A DNA stretch of 64,000 nucleotides, taken from Nageia nagi (lineage: Eukaryota > Pinophyta). The stretch lies in assembly GCA_050084985.1 (NCBI GenBank), contig JBITNC010000001.1:57226001-57290000 (forward strand). Direction: 5' to 3'. Positions 43,063 through 54,959 of the stretch are shown one piece after another. Within the stretch, counting starts at the first letter, position 1, and every line of letters starts with the position of its first letter. Under the pieces are notes generated by a model, which searched no databases, was not told the origin of the DNA, and saw only the letters and a program-made list of their open reading frames with translations. The translations under genes and the position numbers were made by a program.

Positions 43063-43573
43063 TGTGTGTCTTAGTGAGAGAATTGAACTATAACATGAAC
43101 AACTCTAAACTCCCAAGATCACATGAAAGCTCATACTAACATCAAGATAACTTAAGAGGATGATCTCACAAAGTGACACAAGATGTAAGTGGTTTGTTCA
43201 ACTAGGAGTACATCCACTAACTAGATCTTACTTCATTCATAAATATGAATCTCTTACAATTCTTCTAACTCATATCCTAAACACTATCCTATAGCATAAC
43301 TTTACTCCAAAAATTGGTGTGTGATCATAAAGAGGGAGCCTTTTATTTATAGGCAAAAACCCCTCTTTGGATCACTCTTTTATCCAATGTACAAAAGCAT
43401 GACATGCACATCCTTTTACCCAAGGGGCATGCTCATGACATGGAGTGTAGGACAAGTTACATTATCATATTCACTTAAATACTTAAGGTATCAAATGATA
43501 CCCTTAAATATTAGTGAACTTACATATAAGATTATTACATAACCTTTACAATAATGCATTATACATTCCAACA
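43063..43573 (-). repeat. 5' LTR of Copia copy 2
   Basis: About 511 bp, matching 34896-35405. Followed at 43574 by cttag. Confidence 0.87.
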
Positions 43574-43578
43574 CTTAG

Positions 43579-46500
43579 CCCCCAACCTAATGAGAGAAGT
43601 TAGCACCCGAGGAGCTTTAGTGCTTACCAGCTGATGATAACTAAGATATGTTATGCTCTTAGGATTAATCTCTTTCTCCTTTGTAATAATATGATAATAA
43701 TACATTTAAGTATGAAACCTGAGTATATTAACCTTATTTATAACTATAATCTAGTAGAAGAATTTATTGCCCTCCCTCAAGAGAGCATTGGTCTAAGAAA
43801 GATCTTTCTCCAACTTTAAACTTCAAGCATATAGTGCTTAGAGACTTGGATATGGAACATGAAGACATAGAAAAACTAGTGAAAATTGTTAATCTAATAG
43901 TTAGGGCCTATAGGATAATTGATCAGGTTGGTTGCAATAAACATATGCTGATCTCAAATCTTGTGGTTTGTTTGGGTGTATGTAGGGATCAAGGGTATAG
44001 TTAAAAACATATATCTTATATATAGCCTTATATGATCTCATCTTCAAGTTTATGGGACTATGAATAACACCTAATATAGTATTTTATTATGTGCAAATAT
44101 GATAACAAGTATATGGAGATTTAGAGATAGCTTTGATAGATAATGTGTATCTCGTTGTTATCTTTTTCTTAGTGATAGATAGATTTAGAAATGGAGCTTA
44201 TTTTTGGCATAAATAGAACATTTTCAAAACCTTTATACATGGGATTCAATGTAAAAAATGGTATTCTAAATGCTTTACTCATTTAAGTGCACTTAATTTA
44301 TTTTCCAACTGAATTTTGATTAAAAAATTCTTTAAGCAAATTAGGAATATGCGAGGAGGTTTTGTAACAACATCTAAACTATTTCAAGAGGTAAAAATTA
44401 CCTCTTATATCTAAATATGTATTAAATTACATAATTGTAAACCCTTACTTAAATTCAAAGAGAAAGAAATGAGGGAATACATTTAGAAACATAGTCTAGT
44501 ATGATACTTAAATATATTTTTTGTTTATTAAATACTTATACAATAAATGTGTATAGAAAATATATTTATATTAATAAAGAAATAAAATGAACCTTAGTTT
44601 CATTTTAAAATATCAAGAATCCATTTTATTATTATTTCAAATAACTATCATTTAATTTCATGAGCAAGATTTATTTTCCTGTAATAGACATCATTGGTGT
44701 TCATTTCAAACATAGAAAAAGAGATTGATTAAAGATTACCAAGATTATCATTTTATAATATTACATCTAATTCATGATTATCATACCCCATATTGCAATT
44801 AGAAATATAATATTAGTATACAAAAAGATTGAACTAACATCAAAACAAGGTCATGTTACAAGTTTGGATTAATTCCAACTCTGCAGCAAAATTGCTTGTA
44901 TTTTGGAAACCTTAATTCCAAAATGCCTACAAATTGATATCTTTCAAAAAAATTATTAGTGATATTATATATTTAAGATAAATTAATCTTTTTCTATGAT
45001 TATATCTAAATGTTTGATAGGTCATTCTTCATTTTAAACATTATCAAGATCTTTATTAGTTGTATCTCTTTCAATATATCAGTCCAAAAGTTTGTAACAT
45101 CTAATATTTACCCTCCAAAGAACAAGTTTTATGATAGTAGGATTCTAAATAATCAAAAATCAATCAAGTTGCCTAATTTTTTACTCATCAATAGTCAATC
45201 AATAAAGTAATTAATTGCATTATTATAGCCAACCACTAGTGGTTATTCCTTAAAATTATCTCCCCATGTGTAGTTCTAACTAAAGTTAAAATAAGCATAA
45301 ACCTATATAAAATTTCTAATATTTGATTGAGTCTCTCCACCTCAAACTTCTATCATCTTCCCTTCAACCACCTTTACAGCTTGCTCTTGCCACCTTTTTA
45401 CCTAAAATCTAAATCAAATATTGGATTTAGATTACTTCACATCCCCTTTAGAAACCATAACATACTTCCTATTATATATTTACCCTCCTTTGGTTGTTGC
45501 TTTTATTTTATATAAATAATACCTTTAATAAGACTCACCCATGATGTAAACATTATGATTTCTAAGCTTCCATATACCAAACCTTTTATGAACTCTTTTA
45601 AATATTATCCATCTGTAATAAACATTATTTATTGCAAACTCAATCTTTAATAAACATTATGAACTCCTTTAATAATATTTAAATATGAATAAAGGTTTGT
45701 TTGTTCATTACATACTCAATATTTAATAAACATTATTGTTGATCCAAAAAATGCAATCTAGCTCTTTGTCTTGTGATAGAGTTATCGGGGTGTCAAATAG
45801 ATACTCATAATGACCCAAGTGTCCTTGAATGAATCAATTTTTAGCTGATTCAACCTCTAGTTTTATTTATCCAAGATGATGCTTGGTGATCCATTTTTAG
45901 AAAATGTTATGGACCATGATTCATAGACAAAATCATGATCTACTTGAACAATTAGGATTCCCATAATGTCACAAATAGACATCTTCTACAAAATTTCTCT
46001 GCTCATAAATGGATCTTATTTTGGAAATTCAAAACCTTGAAGATGAATATCTCATAATATTCTTTAGATGCATGCCATAGACACAAAAGTGAATAGGATC
46101 ATGAGCCTCTAGTGGTCTAGTTTTATACAGGTCGATCCTATTTTGGGTATTTAACCAATTAGATCATATTCTTTCCACATAAAATAATACAATCCAGATG
46201 GGATCTATCTCTCATAGATAATATGATGTTACCCATTCATTATAGCTCTCAAAATTTATAACCATGAGGTTTACTTCTCATAGAAAAATATTTATACCCT
46301 TTAAAACACTCATCATAGATAGAAGAGATAGTCTGATTCCAAACTCCATGTTCCAAATTTATCAAGATGGTGCCTTATCCATTATAAATATGTAAAATAA
46401 AAGAAAAAGGGATAGAAATGTTAAAAGAGATACAAAATTTTAGAGTACAAGAAAGAAAGGGAAATGGTATAGCTCAGGGCCAACTCAGGCTTCCAACAAT

Positions 46501-48123
46501 TATATCAAAACCTGGAGGAAGGACCACTTACTCATAGCAATCCCTATAATGCAACATTTATCATTTGGTTGCTAGAGAGAAAAGGCTATAGTAATGGATA
46601 CTTCATTCATCATAACATGGAGAATAGGAAATATATAAATAATTCAACCATCTAATCCATCCAAAAATTACATGAAGAAATAAATGTACAGGTTCCTCCA
46701 TACTCAATTTGGGCTAGAACAATAGATATTTCATTACTTAGGTGCAAATGCTACAAGATCCAACCTCTTATTTTACAACAATTTGAGTTGTATATATAGT
46801 TTCAGATTCAAAAATATCTACTAGTGGTAATAAGAATCTAAAGAGAATCTATAAACTACATTATGTAATTAATTAACTATGATCTAAATAGAATTATGAA
46901 ATCCTAGCATATCTAGGTTACAACTTGAATTTGCATAGCTATAACTTTTTGCAATTATGCTAATAACAATTATGTTTGTACGAGATCAAAAAAATATCAA
47001 AAGGTTGTTTATGATTATTACAATTCTTATACAATCTTGTCAAGCTTAGGTAGTATAACTAAGACTCCCATTATCTAAACCAATCAAAATGATCATTATC
47101 TCTAGTGGATGTGTGCAAACATAGTTGGTCTCTGGAAGAATGAGTCATGTCTAATTTTGCCAAGTTTTGAGAAATCTCAAGGTGTATTAGTTGATCAAAC
47201 CATTTTCCTTGGAGATGTATTGGTAACATCCTAGTCATATTTTAGGAAGATACATGAAATATGAATACCAAAAGGCTCCAAGAAAATTGTGAAGTTACAA
47301 TTCCATCGGGTTCTCAGAATATTCTTTTATTTTTAAGTTCATCACACTTTAAGAAAATTTGTAGGAGTAGAGTATCATCAAGATTTGGGAAAATAATTTG
47401 CTCATTCAGTACTTTTAGGATTCAGGAAAGTTTTCTTTCAGCAACACTACTACTATTCTAGATTTCTCTAAAATAGTTCAAACTTGTTAAAGCACAAGGC
47501 AAACTAGAAAACAATTCCTTTCTTAATGCAAGTTATAATTTCTATAACAATTATGAACTCCTTTCATAATATTTAAATATGAATAAAGGTTTTTTCGATC
47601 ATTGCATATTCAATCCCTTCTTTCATCAACCAAGCTATGATGTTCCCTTCTTTATCTTTAACAACTATGTTCTCAAAATCTAAATGTCTAACCACCTCAA
47701 ACACTAGTTCAAAAAAATTCACTACAAAGGGTATCATTGATGCCTTGAACAAGCCAGAAGAACCTATGGGGTCTTTCTCTCTTTCTTCCTTGGGAATTTG
47801 TTCTTTATCTTGAAACATATTGATAGGATATGTATGATTCTGATGTGGATCTTTAATGTTGTTGAATTTATCAAAATAATGAGCTCTCCTTTTCTAGAAA
47901 CCTTACTCATCTCTATGAAGTTGCTTTTAGTCAACTGAACATATGCATCCTCCTACTTATTTGATTTACTCATCCTACAAAAAAGATTAGAAATCATCAT
48001 TAGCCATCATTTCAAACTTGTTCAAATTTGGAAAAAAATGAATAATTTTTCTAAATTTTAATTACTTTTCCTTAACTCGTATCCACTTAGAATTCAACCT
48101 CGATATGATATAACAATTTCTTA
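43579..48123. other. Intergenic, mostly unassigned
   Basis: No recognisable gene. A minus-strand frame of 81 codons at 47573-47818 (charged, with NIVVKDKEGNIIAWLMKEG) could be a relic of a coding sequence, but no family is recognised. The rest is AT-rich without clear repeats. Confidence 0.45.
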
Positions 48124-48620
48124 AGTCACTTTGAGGTATATTTTAACATTGATGTGACTACTTAGTTTTACATAATCACTTTGAGGTAGATTTTAATCTC
48201 AATATGATTATGCAGAAAAGGTAAATCACTCTCACTTAGGCTTATATAAGGTGGCAACATGTTGAAATGACTTAGTTGCTTTGAGTTATGCTTTAATATC
48301 AATTTGACTATTGAGCTTTACTTAATCACTTTTGATTAACTTTCAATCTCAGTTCCATCATGCAAAAAAAGGGACAAGTTAGTCTAACATAATTTTCTAG
48401 TTGTGACCTATTTAAATGACTTAGTCACTCTCATATTAACTTCTCATTCATTACGATCAACATGAAAGACTTAGTGGCATTAAGGCAAGTTTTAATATCA
48501 TTGCAACATGCAAAAATATGTAGTTTCTTTCATTTGTATTTTGACATCAATGTGAATTGATAAAGAGACTTAATCATGTAACCTTAGGTTTCAATCTCAT
48601 TGTGAGTTATTTAAAGTGCT
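48124..48620 (+). repeat. 50-bp degenerate tandem array
   Basis: Units start at 48124, 48174, 48224, 48274, 48324 and 48374, exactly 50 bp apart, then become irregular. The core is (a)gtcactttgaggta-attttaatctcaatgtgact. Later traces (cacttagtg-cat, tttcaatctcattgtgag) continue to about 48.85 kb. Confidence 0.75.
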
Positions 48621-48892
48621 TAATCTCATTAAGGTTGCAATTTAGACTAGTGCAACAAGAGGAGTGATTGATTAGGTTAAGTCAAACAACCTAATAGTTT
48701 TGAAAGTTAGCTTCAATTAGGTTTTGATGTCACTGTGATCGCTTCTACAAACTCTATCACTTCTGAGTAGACTCTAAATACACTATGATATTAGGAAAAC
48801 TCCTATTAGCCTTCAACTTTCTCTTTACATTGATGTGACAAATGATCATCTCCAAGTCACTTCCATATAGATGTCAAGTTTGATATGACTAA

Positions 48893-49793
48893 GGCACTCT
48901 TATGTGTCTTTTGGCACTATTCAATTATCCATATGTGAGGAACTCATATGTCCATGCTCTATTTTGTAATAATAATCAACACATGTTTTATATACAATAG
49001 ATGACTATAAGTTTTTTTTTTTGCATGGCATCTTCGTGATGACTTATAGTGCACCATTGATTAGTTCATAATGGCATTTGTGTGATTCATCTATCTTTTA
49101 TGAGATGAATATGTTACATCTAAATGATATTGTTATTTGAGCTACTTATGACTTGTAGTTTCTTTTGCCTTAGGTATGCAGGCTCTTGGAGACTCTCCAT
49201 GACTTCCAATTGGATGAATATTTCATGTACATTGAAATCGATTATGGTTAATGATTGTATTTGGCAAAGTAGTGTCTTAAACTAGATATTTTTTACTTCA
49301 CAAATATGTAAAAAGTTTCCATCTCTGTTGTATCTGTTTGGAGGAGAACTCTCTTACTTTCTCTTCTTCTTCTCTCTTACTTGTTCTATCTCAATATTGC
49401 ATTAAAAGGGAGTGTTGGAATGTATAATGTATTATTGTAAAGGTTTGTATTAATTTTCTATGTAATTTCACTAATACTTAATGGTATCATTTTATACCTT
49501 AAGTATTTAAGTGAATATGATAATGTAACTTATCCTACACTCCATGTCATGAGCATGCCCCTTGGGTAAAAGGATGTGCATGTCATGCTTTTGTACATTA
49601 GATAAAAGGGTGATCTAAAGAGAAATTTTATCCTATAAATAGAAGGCTCCCTCTTTGTGATTACACATCAATTGTGGAGTAAATTTATGCTATAGGATAG
49701 TGGTTAGGAGAAAAGAGTAGGAGGATTGTAAGAGTTCATATTTGTTAAGAAGAGAGATCTAGCTAGTGGATGTACTCTTAGTTGGAGGAACCA
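48893..49793 (+). mobile_element. Truncated Copia copy 3: post-pol region and partial 3' LTR
   Basis: Starts abruptly in the repeat ctcttatgtgtcttttggcac, corresponding to about 17590 of copy 1. It continues through the post-pol region to a purine tract (aaaagggag, 49404-49412) and an LTR from 49413. The LTR stops at ggaacca (49793), lacking about 110 bp of U5. TATA-like tataaata at 49634-49641. Confidence 0.9.
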
Positions 49794-49795
49794 TG

Positions 49796-50280
49796 TGAAG
49801 GAAATAATACTTACAAGATAATTTTCAAACAAACAAGATCACATGAAAGATCTCAATTCACATTTAAGGCAATCTCACAAAGATAACACAAGATGTAAGT
49901 GGTTCATCTAACTAGAAGTACATCCACTAACTAGATCTCTCTTCTAAACAAATATGAAATATTAAAATTCTCCTACTCTTTTCTCCTAACCACTATCCTA
50001 TAGCATAACTTTACTCCACAATTGGTGTGTAATCACAAAGAGGGATCCTTATATTTATAGGCTAAAATCTCTCTTTGGATCACCCTTTTATCTAGTGTAC
50101 AAAAGCATGACATGCACATCCTTTTATTTAAGGGGCACGCTCATGACATGGAGTGTAAGACAAGTTACATTATCATATTCACTTAAATACTTAAGGTATC
50201 AAATGATACCCTTAAGTATTAGTGAACTTACATACAATATTAATACAAACCTTTACAATAATACATTATACATTCCAACA
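49796..50280 (-). mobile_element. Solo LTR of the same Copia family, inverted
   Basis: 485 bp, from TGAAGGAAATAATAC (U5 end) to ATTCCAACA. Its ends resemble copy 1 rather than copy 2. It abuts the truncated plus-strand LTR with 2 bp between, and no 5-bp duplication flanks it (ccatg and acact), so it is not a simple insertion. Confidence 0.9.
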
Positions 50281-51050
50281 ACACTCAATCAAATTTTTCA
50301 ATGCATGTATATGGATGAAGTCCCTCATTGTATTATATCCTTGTATGCTTATTTTTATTTTTTCACATAATAGTAAGAAAAAATGTTCTACAACTTTTCT
50401 TTGCATTTATGTTTGGATTTTTTATTTTTGGGTATTGTTGTGATCAAGTAATCACAAGTTCTATGTTATATGTTAAGTTTGAAGGTAAACTAAGGCAATA
50501 TTAATCTATTTCATGGTATTTTAGCCTAGTGGTTTTTTTTTTTTTTTCATTTTGTGCATTAAATTAGGAGATAATGGTTGTTATATAAAATTGTCCAATT
50601 TCAAACCTATTTAATTTTGGGGGCTATAAATTTCATCGTAGACCTCCATTTAGGTGTTTCTTATTTTTTTAAATAATCCTTTCAAATAAATTTTCAATTA
50701 TATAATATTTTCTATACTTTTTACAAAAATTGCCACCATTATCAACAATTTGTTGTAGTGCACTTACCTAGTATTCCCCAATAGTAGTTTATGAATACAT
50801 TTGCTTCCTCTTAAGATTCACCACATCTACATTGCTCCATATTCTATGTGTATTCCATTTTTTGAAAGTATATTTCTTCCTATTTCCAACCATATATATT
50901 TTTTGATCAATTAAGTTTAGAAAATTTTACAAGTTTGTTATCCTATCATTTCTTAAAGGTTGAACATCAATACTATAGTTGTCAACTCCTTTAACCTTAA
51001 ATCTTCAATCGTTATCAAAGAATTTTTACATTTTACCTTCAAAAATTTCA
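50281..51050. other. AT-rich DNA, possible diverged LTR
   Basis: No gene. Its right end, tttca at 51050, sits directly before a tRNA-type primer site, so the stretch may contain a 5' LTR whose start was not located. Confidence 0.4.
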
Positions 51051-51052
51051 AT

Positions 51053-51105
51053 TGGTATAAAAGCATTAAGGCTTGAACCTAAAAGTATTCAATTGGTATC
51101 AGAGC
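51053..51105 (+). other. Tandemly duplicated tRNA-iMet primer binding site
   Basis: tggtatcagagc at 51094-51105 is a perfect initiator-tRNA primer site. A 41-bp earlier copy at 51053-51064 reads tggtataaaagc and shares the following cattaaggctt. This marks the 5' end of an otherwise decayed LTR retroelement. Confidence 0.72.
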
Positions 51106-51683
51106 ATTAAGGCTTAAACCTTAAAATCTTCACAAAGAAGGACACTTCTAAAAACTAGGTCATCGATACCCAAATATGTATGCAAAATAGAAACTTCAAA
51201 CTAAGTCATATATTTCTATTATAATGGTCAATATATATGCAAGAGAAAAGGCTTCAAACCAAGTCATCCATGCCTATCTTAACCTCAAATGCAACTTCTA
51301 AATTCCCATACTCCTATTCAATGTGTGGAGTATTTTATATCCTAATGACTATGCAATAAAACCTTAAATGTATGTTTGAATTCATGATAAATTCTTACTT
51401 TTATTCAAAATATTTTAAATTATTACAAGTGAAAAAAATATACTCTACATTCTAGGCCAAGTTTTAACTATCATTTCAACCATGTACACCTAATAAAACT
51501 CCACAAAATGAAGATATGAAATACAACCATGAAATTCATAATTTAGAGTTATAGAAGAAATAATTTTAGCAAACATATTATTCCATTATACTTTTGAAAC
51601 TTCTAATTCAAATTTTTTATGCAAAATGAGCAAGAGAAGGCTGATAAAGGGCATCTTTCAACTAATTTCCAACTATCCTTGTT

Positions 51684-53420
51684 TTGAAATTCACATTATC
51701 TACCTATTCTATGCTCTACCTCTTGATGAATGTCCCCAACCTATTGGAGGTTGTATCCTTTAAGCTCTTTTACATGAAATGCATGTGTGGCATTAGGAGG
51801 GCTCCTATCATCTTTGAAACCTTCTACAAAACCCTCAAACTTGGAATATTTCATTTCCATTCATTATTTCTTCTCACAACTCTCTACGTTGTGCCCTTCA
51901 AGCTCTCGAAAATGGGGAACTTCTTGGATGTTTTAGGTTGTGTAAACTCATGTTGGAGGAAAAGGTTGCTCAAATATCACCATCTCATTTGTACCAACTT
52001 TTTCCTAATTTTTTATTATTTTATTCAATTTGCTAGAGCAAATATTATTTATGTCTTATCAAATCAAACATTCTTTTCACCTATCTAAGTTAGTGCCCAA
52101 CATAAATTTTAGGATTTGGATGGGAGAGATCACTATAATAATGAGGCGAGAGGTAAGCTGGCAGCATAACATGAGCATGTATGTCACTTGTTGGATTCCC
52201 ACATGCACAATTCTAGACTTGAAGTTGGAGCATTACTTTGGAAATCATACTCAAAGATTTCTCACATGAGGGAGGCGATGGAGTTGGAAGGTAATTTGAG
52301 AAATGATGCATGCAAAAATAGTGATTAGATATTTGAGGGATAGGAGGTCTGGCTTTGAGACTTAAGAAAATGGTGGTGGGCTAAAGCATCACCATTAGCT
52401 AAGTTGAAATTTGTAGATTACATGCAAAGAGCCTTGATGTTGATGGCATAATTCAAGGCAGGGGGAGGTGATGGAGGGCATAAGGACTTACGCCTAGAGC
52501 TAATGAAGCTCCTTGTAAGTGACGATATCCAAGAAGTGTTGAAGAAGGTGGGTTAGTGAACCTTTCTATAAATTTTTGGGGGTTATGATATTGAATTATA
52601 TCATTAAATGGTCAACAACTAAGTGGAGGGATGTGTGATGATGGGAGCCTTTTTTATTTGAAATCTCCTCAGTTGTCTTGGCAAAAATCTCCAGTTTGGT
52701 AGATGAAGGTCTAAAGATAATGTGGGACAAGCACCTATAGTAGATAGAGCTAAAATTATTCTCCTCCTTTGAGAGAATTAAGTAGGATTGAAAATACATC
52801 CTTAAGGAGGTTCTACCCCAACCATGGTCAAAGATAGTAAGTATGATAATGAATTACTTCACCTTGGATACCCAAATGATGTGGGTGCATGGATACCATC
52901 TGGTGATCCTGAACCACATCTGCTGGTTAAAAAATGTTAATATTCCTTATTTTCTATTCAAATAATTGGAGAAGTTATCAAAGGATTTTTAGAAGGGGAG
53001 AACAAAATGTTCCCTGCATCAAGGATTCTTTCTACTGATTACTAAATTTATGGCAAAAAAGCAAGGCTAGATGGGGGACCCTGATAACCTCATGTCAATC
53101 CTAAAGAAACCTGAGTTTGGAACACTTGGAGGGAATTAAAAATGTAGGAAAGAAGACAAGGGAGGGAGGTGTAGTTTGTAGAGGAGAAGCAAGGTGGTGA
53201 TGAAGGAGGATTCATAGGACTCTAATGAAGCAATTCCTCCAACATCTCCAATAGCCAAGAAAGGATCTATGAGGGTGCAGATGACTCGCAAGGCATTATT
53301 GAAGGACATTGGAACCCTATAAGGAGCTCTCCTAGCAGGTCTTAATAACATCATTATGATGGTTGAAAAGCTTCAACAACATGTTTGTGAGGAGTTGGAC
53401 ATGTAGGATCAGGTTTTGTG
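51684..53420 (+). pseudogene. Degenerate coding sequence of unknown family, probably retroelement-borne
   Basis: From about 52350 one frame can be followed for about 1 kb with scattered stops: AKLKFVDYMQRALMLMA, GHKDLRLELMKLLVSDDIQ, YFTLDTQMMWVHGYHLVILN, NVNIPYFLF, CSLHQGFFLLITKFMAKKQ, GTLGGN, then a Lys/Ser-rich tail ending LNNIIMMVEKLQQHVCEELDM. The frame 51684-52088 upstream may or may not belong. I do not recognise the family. Its position after a primer site suggests a gag-like or accessory protein of an LTR element. Confidence 0.5.
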
Positions 53421-54959
53421 TTATTTTGTTGATATGTGTTTTGACCCAAAAGGGTGTTGGTCATAGTAATGCTATATTCAAGTGTTTGGTATCTTTGTTA
53501 TTTATTTTGTCCTAGAAGAGCACAGGGTGAAATAATTCCTTGGTTTGTGCAAAGTAGTAGGTTTCCAAGAGGTATAACAGATGGTTTTTGTAACTAACAA
53601 GATTTTGGAAGGTTCAGGAATGATGTTGAATATCTCAAGGAATATGTAAATAGGGTTATCGGTTCCCTTTAAAAACCATTGCCAATATAAACCAAAAATG
53701 TTAGTGCCTAACATGTAAATGTTGGAGTCATCAAACAAGTTTGTTAATGTTTCATATGAAAAATCAATAGTACCCATCTATATTAATGTCCAACAAGCTA
53801 ATGGTGAACCTAAGACAAAATAAAATAAAACATCCTTTGTATTGCCATACAACAAGTATCCTTTGGCAAAGCCATGTTTAAAATGTTTTTTATTTATTCA
53901 ACAATTAATATTCCTTGATAATTTTGATATCTCAAATGCTAGGATGGTGAGTTCATATTAAATAATAACATTCCCAAATATTCCAAAAATACTTATTTCC
54001 ATGGATTTTGGAAAAATAAATTGCAAAATACTTAAGAAATACATTTTATATTATATAAATTATTTTTCTAGATTCGATGTTAATTATAATAATTTTTCCC
54101 ATAATCATAAGGCCATGTTCAAAGGAATCATTAAAGTCTAGGCATTCATCTAATGTCTTATAAATACCACAATTTACTAATTTATGCAATGAATCAAAAC
54201 TCACCATATGCAATAATACATAGTAGTTTAATTTTCAAAATGCAAGGAGATCAAATCCATAATACAAAATAATAAGTTCACAAAATTCATGTTTAATTAA
54301 ATAAGATAAGCCTTTTTTTTGTAAGGGTAATTGAAGAGGGTTTTTTATACAAATACTCACCTATTATTACAAATTTGAAATAGTCTTGGCAACATCTTTC
54401 CATTATTTATTTTGTACAATTTTAGAATGCTTTCCTTAAAAATAGTCTAATTATCGAGTAAAAATATTGGATATCAATTTCAAATAAATTTAAATATAAG
54501 AAAAATTCTTTTTAGAGTGAAGCTCCTATAGAGATTGTAGTGTGTAAATTAGGCTCCTTACAAAATTCCTCTTTCTTTCAAGGTTTGAGGAGAAATCCTC
54601 TCCCAAAATCATCAAATGTTGATTGTTTGACATCTACAATTTCCTTGGAAGTTTTCTTTTCTTCGAGTTATCCTTCATTTGGACATCCAACGTGTCTTTG
54701 GCTAATATCCATCTTCCTTGAAGCACTTCATGTTATCCTACAATTATTTTGAGTGTTTTGAGTTTTTTCAAAATATGACTGACTTTCCAAAGGCATGATC
54801 CTCCTCTTTCTAGGTTTCACTTATTGCCAACCTTTGTTTGTAGTTATTCCTTCCATTTGCATTTTTGAGTTAAGGATCCTTTTAGATCTTTCTATAGTTC
54901 TAGTTACTATTTCTAGGGGGTTTCATCATTTTTGGAGCTTGCTGGAACTGATTCAAAGA
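53421..54959. other. Intergenic, nothing recognised
   Basis: Short chance frames on both strands (53502-53777, 54540-54752, 54795-54983); no domain or clear repeat. Confidence 0.45.

Larger units (their letters stand above)
34896..43573 (-). mobile_element. Ty1/Copia LTR retrotransposon, copy 2, same family as copy 1, inverted
   Basis: LTRs at 34896-35405 and 43063-43573 flank, on the minus strand, a leader (40102-43062), gag, protease, integrase, RT and RNase H in the order of copy 1. The outer LTR end at 43573 (CATTCCAACA) and the polypurine tract (revcomp of ctctccctt, 35406-35414) agree with copy 1. The U5 ends of these LTRs differ from copy 1 and the inner boundary is ambiguous; a CTTAG at 43574-43578 could be one half of the target duplication. 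The tRNA primer site seen in copy 1 is missing. Confidence 0.93.

Noticed and set aside
49823-50370. Frames of the type MTCTSFYPRGMLMTWSVGQVTLSYSLKYLRYQ, also at 43321-43542 and 9823-10035
   Set aside because: Recurs because the frame is the antisense of the Copia LTR; it has no start context or domain, and conservation is explained by the LTR.
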